A DNA stretch of 34,508 nucleotides from Bacteroidaceae bacterium (GTDB lineage Bacteria; Bacteroidota; Bacteroidia; Bacteroidales; Bacteroidaceae): assembly GCA_017617805.1 (NCBI GenBank), contig JAFZVN010000052.1, positions 1-34,508 of the forward strand. The letters run 5' to 3'. Below the pieces are notes generated by a model. It saw only the letters and a program-made list of their open reading frames with translations. It searched no databases and had not been told where the DNA came from. The position numbers and the translations under genes were made by a program. Shown here one piece after another: positions 9,093-16,376 of this stretch. The first letter of the stretch is position 1. Each line of letters starts with the position of its first letter.

Positions 9093-10478
9093 ATGAAAGA
9101 AAGACTTTTAGCACTTACAATGCTGTGTTGGAGCATCGGAGCCTCTGCACAAAACATCTCTCAGGAGATGCTCGCGAGATTCGCCAAGGAGAACCCCATT
9201 TCGGGCAGTCAACGGGCCATCAAGAACGCCTTGGCGGCCGGTCCTGTATCAGTTTTGGCACTCAACCAAGACAACCAAGTGGAGCAGAACACCTACTTCT
9301 CCAATGCAGTACCTTCCAAGGGCATCACCGACCAAGCTTCCTCTGGACGTTGCTGGCTTTTCACAGGCATGAACATGCTGCGCGCCAAGATGATCAAAGA
9401 ACAGAACCTGCCACAGGGCATGGAGTTCTCGCAGAACTACCTCTTCTTCTATGACCAGCTGGAGAAAGCAAACCTCTTCCTCCAAGCCATCATCGACACA
9501 CGAAAGAAGCCCATGGATGACCAGACCGTCATGTGGCTCTTCCAGAATCCGCTCTCCGATGGCGGCACTTTCACAGGTGTGGCTGACCTCGTGGCGAAGT
9601 ACGGACTTGTGCCCAAAGGCGTGATGCCGGAGACTTACACTTCCAACAATACCAGCCAGTTCACTCAGTTCCTCAAACGCAAACTCCGTGAGGATGCCTT
9701 GGCGCTCCGTGCTGATACCAAGGCCAACGACAAGACCCTCCAAGAGCAGAAGGAGAAGTATCTTTCTGAGATTTACCACATGCTCACCCTCGGTCTCGGC
9801 ACACCTGTCACCGAATTTACTTGGGCACCCAAAGACAGCGATGATCGCTACGTCTATCCACCCAAGAAATATACGCCACGTTCTTTCTACGAAGAGTTCA
9901 TCAACCTCGACCTCCAGAACGACTACATCATGCTGATGAACGACCCGGCCCGCGACTATTGGAAGACTTACGAGATTCAGTATGACCGCCACACCTACGA
10001 TGGCCACAACTGGCTCTACCTCAACGTGCCGATGGATGACATCAAGCAGGCCGCCATCGCTTCCATCAAGGACAGCACAATGATGTACTTCTCCTGCGAT
10101 GTGTCCAAATTTCTCGACCGCAAACGTGGTATTGCCGACCTCAACAACTTCGACTTCGATGCCATCTTTGGCGTCCACTTCGGCATGGACAAGGCTCAGC
10201 GCATCCGCTCATTCGATTCTGGTTCCACCCACGCCATGACCCTCAAGGCTGTTGACCTCGACGAGGAAGGCAAACCCATCAAGTGGGAGGTGGAGAACTC
10301 TTGGGGAGCCAGCAACGGCTTCAAGGGTCACATCATCATGACCGACGAATGGTTTGACAACTACATGTTCCGCCTCGTCATCAACAAGAAATACGCATCC
10401 GAGAAGATACTCCAAGCCTGCAAGCAGAAGCCCACACTCCTGCCCTGCTGGGACCCAATGTTCAGTTCAGAAGAATAA
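9093..10478 (+). CDS. Exported C1B cysteine aminopeptidase (PepC/bleomycin hydrolase family)
   Basis: A 461-residue papain-fold peptidase of the C1B type. The signal peptide [20 protein letters not shown] predicts export to the periplasm, whereas classical PepC and bleomycin hydrolase are cytoplasmic. The catalytic cysteine is C87 in [10 protein letters not shown], with the oxyanion Gln at 81. The catalytic His is H380 in [12 protein letters not shown], and the Asn is N402 in WEVENSWG, so the triad is intact. Members form hexameric barrels and trim N-terminal residues from peptides. The gene ends only 2 bp before pepT, so the two are probably cotranscribed: one would trim peptides outside and the other split tripeptides inside the cell. 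Substrate range is not deducible. Confidence 0.93.
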   Translation: MKERLLALTMLCWSIGASAQNISQEMLARFAKENPISGSQRAIKNALAAGPVSVLALNQDNQVEQNTYFSNAVPSKGITDQASSGRCWLFTGMNMLRAKMIKEQNLPQGMEFSQNYLFFYDQLEKANLFLQAIIDTRKKPMDDQTVMWLFQNPLSDGGTFTGVADLVAKYGLVPKGVMPETYTSNNTSQFTQFLKRKLREDALALRADTKANDKTLQEQKEKYLSEIYHMLTLGLGTPVTEFTWAPKDSDDRYVYPPKKYTPRSFYEEFINLDLQNDYIMLMNDPARDYWKTYEIQYDRHTYDGHNWLYLNVPMDDIKQAAIASIKDSTMMYFSCDVSKFLDRKRGIADLNNFDFDAIFGVHFGMDKAQRIRSFDSGSTHAMTLKAVDLDEEGKPIKWEVENSWGASNGFKGHIIMTDEWFDNYMFRLVINKKYASEKILQACKQKPTLLPCWDPMFSSEE

Positions 10479-10480
10479 CC

Positions 10481-11710
10481 ATGACCATAGTAGAACGATT
10501 TTTGAATTATGTTGCCTTCGACACCCAATCGTCGGAGGAAACAGGTACGACGCCTTCCACCGAGAAGCAACGTGTCTTCGCGCAATATCTGAAAGAAGAA
10601 CTCATCCAAGAGGGGCTGCAAGACGTGGTGCTCGATGACCTCGGCTACCTCTACGCCACCCTACCTGCCAACACCGACAAGCCAGTGCCCACCATCGGTT
10701 TCATTGCCCACATGGACACCAGCCCCGATGCCTCTGGACAAAACGTGAAACCTCGCATCATCAGCAACTACGACGGCAAAGACATCCAGCTATCCCCTGG
10801 CATCGTCACCTCTATCGAGAAATTCCCAGAACTCCTCGACCACGTGGGCGAAGACCTCATCGTGACTGACGGAACCACCCTGCTTGGCGCCGATGACAAG
10901 GCTGGCATCGCAGAGATAGTGCAGGCAATGGTCTATCTCACCCAACATCCTGACATCCAGCATGGAACCATCCGCGTAGGCTTCAACCCTGACGAGGAAA
11001 TCGGTCTTGGAGCCCACCACTTCGATGTGGTGCGCTTCGGATGTGAGTTCGCCTACACGATGGACGGCAGCGAGGTGGGTGAGATAGAGTTCGAGAACTT
11101 CAACGCAGCCTCAGCCAAAATCACCCTCAACGGCTGCTCCGTCCATCCTGGCTATGCCAAAGGAAAGATGGTCAATGCCGCCCGCATCGCCACAGAACTG
11201 GTCAGCATGCTCCCTGCCGATGAAACGCCCGAAACGACTGAAGGCTATGAAGGTTTCTTCCATCTCACCAGCATCAGCGGCGGCTGCGAACATGCCCAAC
11301 TCACCTTCATCATCCGCGACCACGACCGCGAATACTTCGAGAGCCGCAAGTCCGAACTCACCGACATCGTAGAGGCCATCAATGAGAAGTACGGCCCTGG
11401 TGTCGCCACCCTCGACCTCAAAGACCAATACTACAACATGCGTGAGATGGTGGAGCTCAAGATGTACATCATCGACATTGCCCGCCAAGCCATGACAGAA
11501 GCAGGCATCACACCCCACATCAAAGCCATCCGAGGCGGCACCGACGGCGCTCAGCTCTCCTTTAAGGGACTCCCCTGCCCCAACCTCTTCGCAGGTGGCC
11601 TCAACTTCCACGGTCCTCACGAGTTCCTGCCCGTGCAGAGCATGGAGAAAGCCATGATGACGGTGGTGAACATCTGCAAACACACCTTTAATCATATATG
11701 GAGTGTGTAG
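10481..11710 (+). CDS. pepT: Peptidase T (tripeptide aminopeptidase)
   Basis: A 409-residue M20 zinc peptidase that removes the N-terminal residue from tripeptides in the cytoplasm. The metal and catalytic motifs are in order: HMDTSPD (H77, D79), LLGADDKAG (bridging Asp about 137), [14 protein letters not shown] (catalytic and metal Glu about 171-172), [19 protein letters not shown] (about 191-209), and the last metal His in [13 protein letters not shown] near the C-terminus. No signal peptide is present. The length is standard. The start is two bases after the peptidase C1B stop, so it depends on the promoter upstream of that gene. Confidence 0.97.
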   Translation: MTIVERFLNYVAFDTQSSEETGTTPSTEKQRVFAQYLKEELIQEGLQDVVLDDLGYLYATLPANTDKPVPTIGFIAHMDTSPDASGQNVKPRIISNYDGKDIQLSPGIVTSIEKFPELLDHVGEDLIVTDGTTLLGADDKAGIAEIVQAMVYLTQHPDIQHGTIRVGFNPDEEIGLGAHHFDVVRFGCEFAYTMDGSEVGEIEFENFNAASAKITLNGCSVHPGYAKGKMVNAARIATELVSMLPADETPETTEGYEGFFHLTSISGGCEHAQLTFIIRDHDREYFESRKSELTDIVEAINEKYGPGVATLDLKDQYYNMREMVELKMYIIDIARQAMTEAGITPHIKAIRGGTDGAQLSFKGLPCPNLFAGGLNFHGPHEFLPVQSMEKAMMTVVNICKHTFNHIWSV

Positions 11711-11775
11711 AGCGGGGCGAAGCATGGGATGGTGCCTGCATCGGAACATCCCCATTCGGAAAAACTAAAATATAT

Positions 11776-11806
11776 TTTGTTTTTCGCTCACTTAATCGTA
11801 CCTTTG
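11776..11806 (+). promoter_or_regulatory. Bacteroidetes-type promoter of the thioredoxin-fold lipoprotein
   Basis: TTTG at 11776-11779, a 19-nt spacer, and TACCTTTG at 11799-11806 match the consensus exactly. The start codon follows 19 bp downstream. The 24 nt at 11786-11809 differ by one base from 14388-14411, before the ABC ATPase gene. Confidence 0.85.
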
Positions 11807-11825
11807 CACAAAAATTGGAGAGACA

Positions 11826-12980
11826 ATGAAAAAGACTTTAGCGATATGGATGGCAGGAGCGGTGATGCTGACTGCCTGCGACAAGACCCCGAAGTTCCAA
11901 GTGGAGGGAACGATTGAGGGGGCGAAGGACTCGATGTTGTACTTCACGCAAAGCACGCTGGACGGGGTGCAACGGCTGGATTCGGTGAAGCTGAAGGAGG
12001 ATGGTGCGTTCTCGTTCAAGGCGACGGCTCCGGTGGATGCGCCTGAATTTTATGCGTTGCAGATTGGAGCACATGTGATCAACTTCTCTGTGGATAGCAC
12101 GGAGAGCATCGTGGTGAAGGCAGAACTGCCGACCATGGAGCGAGACTACACGATTGAGGGCAATGAGAGCAGCAAGCGCATCAGGGAAATCAGCCGATTG
12201 CAGCAGGATGTGCAGGCAAGGCTCGTCGCCATCGAGCGGAATGAGGACATGCTGCCAGGCGACCAGCGCGACAGCCTGGAGAGTATTCTCAACGCCTATA
12301 AGGAACGGATGAAGATGGAGTATATCTTCACGGATCCGACTTCTGCTTCGGCCTACTATGCGGTATGCCAGAGCATCACGGATTTGGGAGGCACGTTCAT
12401 GCTGTTCAATCCACTGACAGAACGCAGCGATGTGAAATGCTATGCCACAGTGGCGACGGCTTGGGACGGGACTTATCCGAATGCGCCTCGCACGCAACAA
12501 CTCTGCAACATGGCCATCAAGGGCATGGACAACACTGCGGTACCTCGTCAGCAGGTGATTGATGTGGACGAGGATAAGGTGTCGGAGACGGGCATCATCG
12601 ACATCAACCTGCCGGACATCAACGGAAAGTTGCGGAGCATCACGGAACTGAAGGGAAAAGTGGCACTCATCGACTTCACAGTGTATGGAGCGAAGGAGTC
12701 AGCAGAACGCACACGAGTGATGCGCTCGCTCTATGAGAAGTATCACGCGCAGGGATTCGAGATCTATCAGATTTCACTGGATGAGGACATCCACTTCTGG
12801 AAGTTCTCATGCGAGAAACTCCCTTGGGTTTGTGTCCACGAGACGGACGGCACTTCCACGCGTATATATAATGTGGTGAACATCCCCACGTTCTTCCTGG
12901 TGAACCGCGACAACGAAATTGTCCTCCGCAGCGATTTCATGGAAGGGAGCATAGAGGAGAACCTCCAAAAACTTTTGTAA
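11826..12980 (+). CDS. DUF4369/thioredoxin-fold lipoprotein lacking the CxxC
   Basis: A 384-residue lipoprotein (signal peptide with LTAC, lipidated C18). The N-terminal part, about 24-110, resembles the DUF4369 beta domain (FQVEGTIEGAKDSMLYF). A helical middle region follows, then a TlpA/AhpC-like thioredoxin fold at about 255-384 (INLPDINGKLRSITELKGKV, cis-proline loop NIPTFFLVN with P354). At the place of the redox CxxC the protein has TVYGAKESAE (about 285-294), so both active-site cysteines are missing. It therefore cannot act as an ordinary thiol oxidoreductase and may bind or scaffold something instead. Cysteines occur at 18 (lipidated), 181, 205, 227, 329 and 336, none of them in a CxxC. 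It has its own strong promoter and a palindromic element behind it. Confidence 0.85.
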   Translation: MKKTLAIWMAGAVMLTACDKTPKFQVEGTIEGAKDSMLYFTQSTLDGVQRLDSVKLKEDGAFSFKATAPVDAPEFYALQIGAHVINFSVDSTESIVVKAELPTMERDYTIEGNESSKRIREISRLQQDVQARLVAIERNEDMLPGDQRDSLESILNAYKERMKMEYIFTDPTSASAYYAVCQSITDLGGTFMLFNPLTERSDVKCYATVATAWDGTYPNAPRTQQLCNMAIKGMDNTAVPRQQVIDVDEDKVSETGIIDINLPDINGKLRSITELKGKVALIDFTVYGAKESAERTRVMRSLYEKYHAQGFEIYQISLDEDIHFWKFSCEKLPWVCVHETDGTSTRIYNVVNIPTFFLVNRDNEIVLRSDFMEGSIEENLQKLL

Positions 12981-12994
12981 GAGAAAAAGGATAA

Positions 12995-13066
12995 GTGATA
13001 AATGAAAAATTTGCTACCGCAACTGTTGGATAACTCTTGCGGAAGCAAATTTTTCACTTTTCATTT
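12995..13066. terminator. Large imperfect palindrome between convergent genes
   Basis: The left arm, 12995-13022, and right arm, 13037-13066, can pair around a 14-nt loop. The inner stem holds AATTTGCTACCGCAA against TTGCGGAAGCAAATT, with one mismatch. The outer part is A/T-rich with a 7-nt rhythm. It lies just behind the lipoprotein gene and before the opposing manC, where a two-way terminator is expected. Because of the symmetry, both strands spell MKNLLPQ from an ATG, but these ORFs are not believed to be genes. Confidence 0.6.
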
Positions 13067-13085
13067 TTCACTTTTAACTTTACAC
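13051..13085. repeat. Heptad array 1 (TTTTCAC type, 5 units)
   Basis: Five consecutive 7-nt units of the form TTTTCAC, the last two more divergent. The array overlaps the manC stop codon (13080-13082) and the right arm of the palindrome. Confidence 0.75.
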
Positions 13086-14168
13086 GTATTCCTCTCCGAG
13101 GTTCAGTTGGGCATCGTTCACAAACTTGCGGATGTTCTTCTGGTCGCCCTTCTTGCAGATGACGAGGACGTTGCCCTCTTCCACCACCACGTAGTCGTCC
13201 AGACCCTGCACCACAGCAACGTGTCCATCGGGCAGTTTGATGATGCAGTCGTGACAGTCGTAGAGGAGCGACTTGGAGTCGATGACCACGTTGCCCATGT
13301 CGGACTTCGGCATCGCCTCATGCACAGCAGCCCAAGTACCAAGATCGGCCCATCCGAAATGGCTGAGCATCACATCCACATTGTCAGACTTCTCAAGCAC
13401 ACTCTGTTCAAGGCTCATGTTGGGGCACTTGGTGAAGAGTTCCAACAACAGGTCGGCCATATATGCGCCCGTTTGGTAAGCTTCCTTGACTCGCTGCACG
13501 ATGCCAGCAAACTCCTCGCTGGCTCCCTTGACAGCATTCAGAAATGCATCTGCACTCCATAGGAAAAGACCCGTATTCCACAAGAACTCACCACTCTCGT
13601 AGAAGATCTTGGCAAACTCATTGGCAGGCTTCTCCGTGAAACTCTGCACCTTATATATTTGCGACTCTGCGTCCACCAAGTCTGCCATCTGAATATATCC
13701 GTAGGAGACTTCTGGACGAGTAGGCTTGGCACCCATCGTCAGCAATGCATCGCTGCTCCCCACGAAATCAAGTCCTCGAAGCACATCCTGTTGGAAGGCT
13801 TCATAATCCGTGATATTCTGATCGGAGGGACTGACGATAAGCCTGCCCTCTGGACAACGGCGCTTCACTTCCAAAGCCGCCCATGTCACCGCAGGAACAG
13901 TGTTGCGCCGCATCGGTTCCATCAGCACATTCTCATATTTGATACCAGGAATCTGATCAATCACCAACTGACGATAGGACTCGTTGGTCACAATGATGAT
14001 GTTGTCGGCATCAATGCAAGCAGCAAACCGCTCATACGTCATCTGCAGAAACGATTTCCCTGTGCCCAGCACATCAATAAACTGTTTCGGCTTCTTCTCG
14101 CGACTCATGGGCCACAAACGGGAGCCTTGTCCGCCTGCAAGTATCACACAAAAATTTCTTTTGTCCAT
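13080..14168 (-). CDS. manC: Mannose-1-phosphate guanylyltransferase
   Basis: A 362-residue cytoplasmic nucleotidyltransferase that makes GDP-mannose from mannose-1-phosphate and GTP. The pyrophosphorylase signature FCVILAGGQGSRLWPMSREKKPKQF is at residues 6-30, split here by the G-rich loop GGQGSRLWP and the substrate-activating KKPKQF. SPSDQNI, near 113, contains the metal-binding Asp. TEKP at about 178-181 and the NTGLFLW motif near 198-204 are also present. The protein stops before the C-terminal phosphomannose isomerase domain found in type II enzymes. GDP-mannose could feed polysaccharide, fucose or glycoprotein synthesis; it lies 4 kb from the exopolysaccharide operon in its own transcript. 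Confidence 0.95.
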   Translation of the reverse strand: MDKRNFCVILAGGQGSRLWPMSREKKPKQFIDVLGTGKSFLQMTYERFAACIDADNIIIVTNESYRQLVIDQIPGIKYENVLMEPMRRNTVPAVTWAALEVKRRCPEGRLIVSPSDQNITDYEAFQQDVLRGLDFVGSSDALLTMGAKPTRPEVSYGYIQMADLVDAESQIYKVQSFTEKPANEFAKIFYESGEFLWNTGLFLWSADAFLNAVKGASEEFAGIVQRVKEAYQTGAYMADLLLELFTKCPNMSLEQSVLEKSDNVDVMLSHFGWADLGTWAAVHEAMPKSDMGNVVIDSKSLLYDCHDCIIKLPDGHVAVVQGLDDYVVVEEGNVLVICKKGDQKNIRKFVNDAQLNLGEEYV

Positions 14169-14224
14169 AAATTCACTTTATCGACTATGTCGGTATCACT
14201 GAGGTTAGTTTTCTTTTCACTTTG

Positions 14225-14256
14225 CGAATGTAGGACTAAAAACCTAACTGACCAAA
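14225..14256 (-). promoter_or_regulatory. Promoter of manC
   Basis: On the minus strand, TTTG (14256-14253), a 20-nt spacer, and TACATTCG (14232-14225), one base off the TAnnTTTG consensus. It gives a leader of about 50 nt before the ATG at 14168. Confidence 0.7.
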
Positions 14257-14315
14257 TTTTTTCGGAGAATAATTAAAAAAGTAACATAATTTAGGAGAAA
14301 ATCAGACAAATTTCG

Positions 14316-14344
14316 TACCTTTGGCTATGCAGAAAGTACTTTCT
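14316..14344 (+). promoter_or_regulatory. Distal -7 box followed by a 14-bp palindrome
   Basis: TACCTTTG at 14316-14323 matches the -7 consensus but has only a weak -33. AGAAAGTACTTTCT at 14331-14344 is a perfect palindrome sitting where transcription from this box would begin. It could be an operator for the ABC ATPase operon, with the stronger promoter at 14378-14408 downstream. Confidence 0.4.
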
Positions 14345-14377
14345 CTCGACAATAAAAGTGAAAAATTGCTTTTCCCC

Positions 14378-14408
14378 TTTGTATTGTGCTCGCTTAATCG
14401 TACCTTTG
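14378..14408 (+). promoter_or_regulatory. Main promoter of the ABC ATPase operon
   Basis: TTTG (14378-14381), 19-nt spacer, TACCTTTG (14401-14408), an exact consensus match. It lies only 8 bp before the ATG at 14417, so the transcript would be nearly leaderless. This decides the start codon: a longer reading frame from TTG at 14321 would run through the promoter. Confidence 0.8.
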
Positions 14409-14416
14409 CACTCATT

Positions 14417-15490
14417 ATGAGCATATCCATTGAATTGAAGAACCTGACAACAGGTTATAAAGTGAAAGGCGGTGAGAAAATCATCGCCAAGAATTTGAAC
14501 GCATCGCTGAACAGCAGCGAGATGATTTGTCTGCTTGGTCCTAACGGTGCCGGCAAATCGACTTTGCTTCGCACTTTGGCTGCTTTCCAACCTGCCTTGG
14601 GAGGAACGGTCGAGATACTGGGTCGCGACCTGAAGAAGTACACGAACAAGGAACTGGCAAGACTCATCAGTGTGGTGCTGACCGACAACTCCGACATCAA
14701 AAATATGACAGCCGAAGAGGTGGTTGCCATGGGGCGCAGTCCTTACACAGGCTTCTGGGGACGACTGAACGAAAAGGACAAGACAGTCATCAAGAAGTGT
14801 CTTGGATGGGTCGGCATCGAGGAGCTGGCCAAGCGGAAAATGCAGACCCTCTCCGATGGTGAGCGACAGAAGGTGATGATTGCCAAAGCCATTGCCCAAG
14901 AGACGCCCATCATCTTCCTCGACGAGCCCACGGCCTATCTCGACTATCCGAGCAAAATTGCCATGATGCTTCTGCTCCACCGTCTGGCCAAGGCGCTGAA
15001 GAAGACCATCTTCATGAGTACCCACGACTTGGAACATGCCTTGCAAGTGGCTGACCAAGTATGGCTGATTGACCCAGAGAAAGGGCTGACCACTGGCACT
15101 CCTGAAGACCTGAGCATTGACGGCAGTATCGAGACGTACTTCGCCAAGGAGGGTATGACGTATGACAGCGAATCATGTACCTTCTCCATCGAGCATGAGA
15201 CAGCACGCGACATTGTGGTGGAAGGTTCGGACTCACAGGAGTATCGTCTCTGCTGCAAAGCCCTCGTCCGCAACGGCATCAAGCCCGTCTCAAAAGCCGA
15301 AGGCACGCAAGCCAGCAGCGATGTGAAAATCCGCATCCCTGGCGATGGCTCCTACCGTCTCATCGAGCAGGGCAAGGAAAGCATCAAGGTGGAGAAAATC
15401 GGACATCTCGTCCAGATGATTGTGCCCGCCATCACCAAGTATCAAATCTCAGCCATCCGCGAGGCTGCCGAAATGAACCAGTATGAATAG
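14417..15490 (+). CDS. Metal-chelate/cobalamin-type ABC ATPase with C-terminal extension
   Basis: A 357-residue ATPase of the iron-siderophore/cobalamin importer class (FecE/BtuD-like). Walker A GPNGAGKST is at 41-49, the Q-loop region near 88-92, the signature LSDGE at 145-149, Walker B IIFLDEPT at 165-172 and the H-loop His at 203. VVAMGRSPYTGFWG is typical of the siderophore class. About 110 residues beyond the normal end (245-357) form an extra domain of unknown role, with mixed beta/alpha character and IRIPGDGSYRLIEQG. No permease or binding protein is visible here, so its partner lies elsewhere. It overlaps the next gene by 8 bp. The start is at ATG 14417, because the promoter sits directly upstream. 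Confidence 0.88.
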   Translation: MSISIELKNLTTGYKVKGGEKIIAKNLNASLNSSEMICLLGPNGAGKSTLLRTLAAFQPALGGTVEILGRDLKKYTNKELARLISVVLTDNSDIKNMTAEEVVAMGRSPYTGFWGRLNEKDKTVIKKCLGWVGIEELAKRKMQTLSDGERQKVMIAKAIAQETPIIFLDEPTAYLDYPSKIAMMLLLHRLAKALKKTIFMSTHDLEHALQVADQVWLIDPEKGLTTGTPEDLSIDGSIETYFAKEGMTYDSESCTFSIEHETARDIVVEGSDSQEYRLCCKALVRNGIKPVSKAEGTQASSDVKIRIPGDGSYRLIEQGKESIKVEKIGHLVQMIVPAITKYQISAIREAAEMNQYE

Positions 15491-16349
15491 ACTCTTTTCT
15501 TTTCTCTTTTCACTGCTCTTAGGCAGCGTGTCTCTTTCGGCTCAAACATCTGAAATGGAACAAGACATGTTCGAGACGATGCGGGAAGATGACAAAGCCG
15601 TCATCGTGGCAGTACACGAAGACGCCGTCAGCGGAATCGGCCAGCAAGGCATCGACCGTCTCACCCTACGGCTGCATGAGCTTTATCCCAACTACGACTT
15701 TCGCGAGGCTTGTACCAACCAAGGGCAGATGAGTCAAGCATCCGACCCCGACCAACTCTTCATTCAGCTGCAGAAGGATGGCTACACCCATGTGCTGGTG
15801 CAATCATCGAGCATCACGAACGACCTCGACATGCAGTACTTGCGCCATCTGGTGGAAGCGGCCAAAGGGAAGTTCAAGCAAATGCGATTAGGAGAACCTC
15901 TGCTGAGCAGTCTCACTGACTACCAAGAGGTGGCGAAAATGCTCATCAGCCATTTCAGCATGCCCAAACAAGTGAACGTGCTCGTATGCAATGGCTCCGA
16001 CGAGGAGAGCGACGCCACCTACACCTTGCTTGACTACATCCTGCGAGACCAAGGGCAGGATTGGTTCCTCTCCACCATCAATGGTCATCCCTCGCTCGCC
16101 CATCTAATCAAGCAACTGAAAAAGCAGAAGCTCAAGAAGGTGCATCTCGTCCCCTTCAATGCTGAAGCAAACAAGATGATAGGAGGAGAATGGATCAAGA
16201 TGTTGCAGCAAGCAGGATACAAGGTGACAGCCGAGCCTCAAACCTTAGTAGAACAAGAGGGTATCATCCATCTCTTCGAGCAACATATTCATCATGCAGA
16301 GCAGTTTCGTACATTGACCGCCAAAGAACAAAAACTTTTAGTGCATTAA
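15483..16349 (+). CDS. Exported CbiK-like chelatase-fold protein, likely inactive
   Basis: A 288-residue protein with a signal peptide (MNRLFSFLFSLLLGSVSLSAQ). The rest aligns along its length with anaerobic sirohydrochlorin cobaltochelatase CbiK: VLVQSSSITNDLDMQYL, LGEPLLSSLTDYQEV, NGSDEESDATYTLLDYIL, VHLVPFNAEANKMIGGEW, and the ending LFEQHIHHA. Compared with Salmonella CbiK as I recall it, the GHG that carries the first metal His (145) is CNG here. The segment with the second His (207, AGDHA) is shortened and has no His. The Glu at about 89 aligns with Asp. It may therefore bind a tetrapyrrole or metal chelate in the periplasm rather than insert metal. The gene overlaps the ABC ATPase by 8 bp, so they probably work together. 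Confidence 0.75.
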   Translation: MNRLFSFLFSLLLGSVSLSAQTSEMEQDMFETMREDDKAVIVAVHEDAVSGIGQQGIDRLTLRLHELYPNYDFREACTNQGQMSQASDPDQLFIQLQKDGYTHVLVQSSSITNDLDMQYLRHLVEAAKGKFKQMRLGEPLLSSLTDYQEVAKMLISHFSMPKQVNVLVCNGSDEESDATYTLLDYILRDQGQDWFLSTINGHPSLAHLIKQLKKQKLKKVHLVPFNAEANKMIGGEWIKMLQQAGYKVTAEPQTLVEQEGIIHLFEQHIHHAEQFRTLTAKEQKLLVH

Positions 16350-16376
16350 CCGAAGAACTTCGTTATTCTCCCCAAT

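Noticed and set aside
9249-10178. 309-residue open frame on the minus strand opposite the C1B peptidase
   Set aside because: Val/Glu/His-rich pattern typical of the reverse of GC-rich coding sequence; the sense gene has an intact catalytic triad.
11111-11755. 214-residue minus-strand frame opposite pepT
   Set aside because: Lies wholly over the conserved pepT catalytic region and has no recognisable domain.
12767-13562. Two small open frames (minus from 13057, plus from 13002), both starting MKNLLPQ
   Set aside because: Both start in the same palindrome and then run through real genes in the wrong frame; the shared start is due to symmetry.
14321-14416. Longer N-terminus for the ABC ATPase from TTG at 14321
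   Set aside because: It would run through an exact consensus promoter and adds residues without homology; ATG 14417 gives the usual N-terminus.
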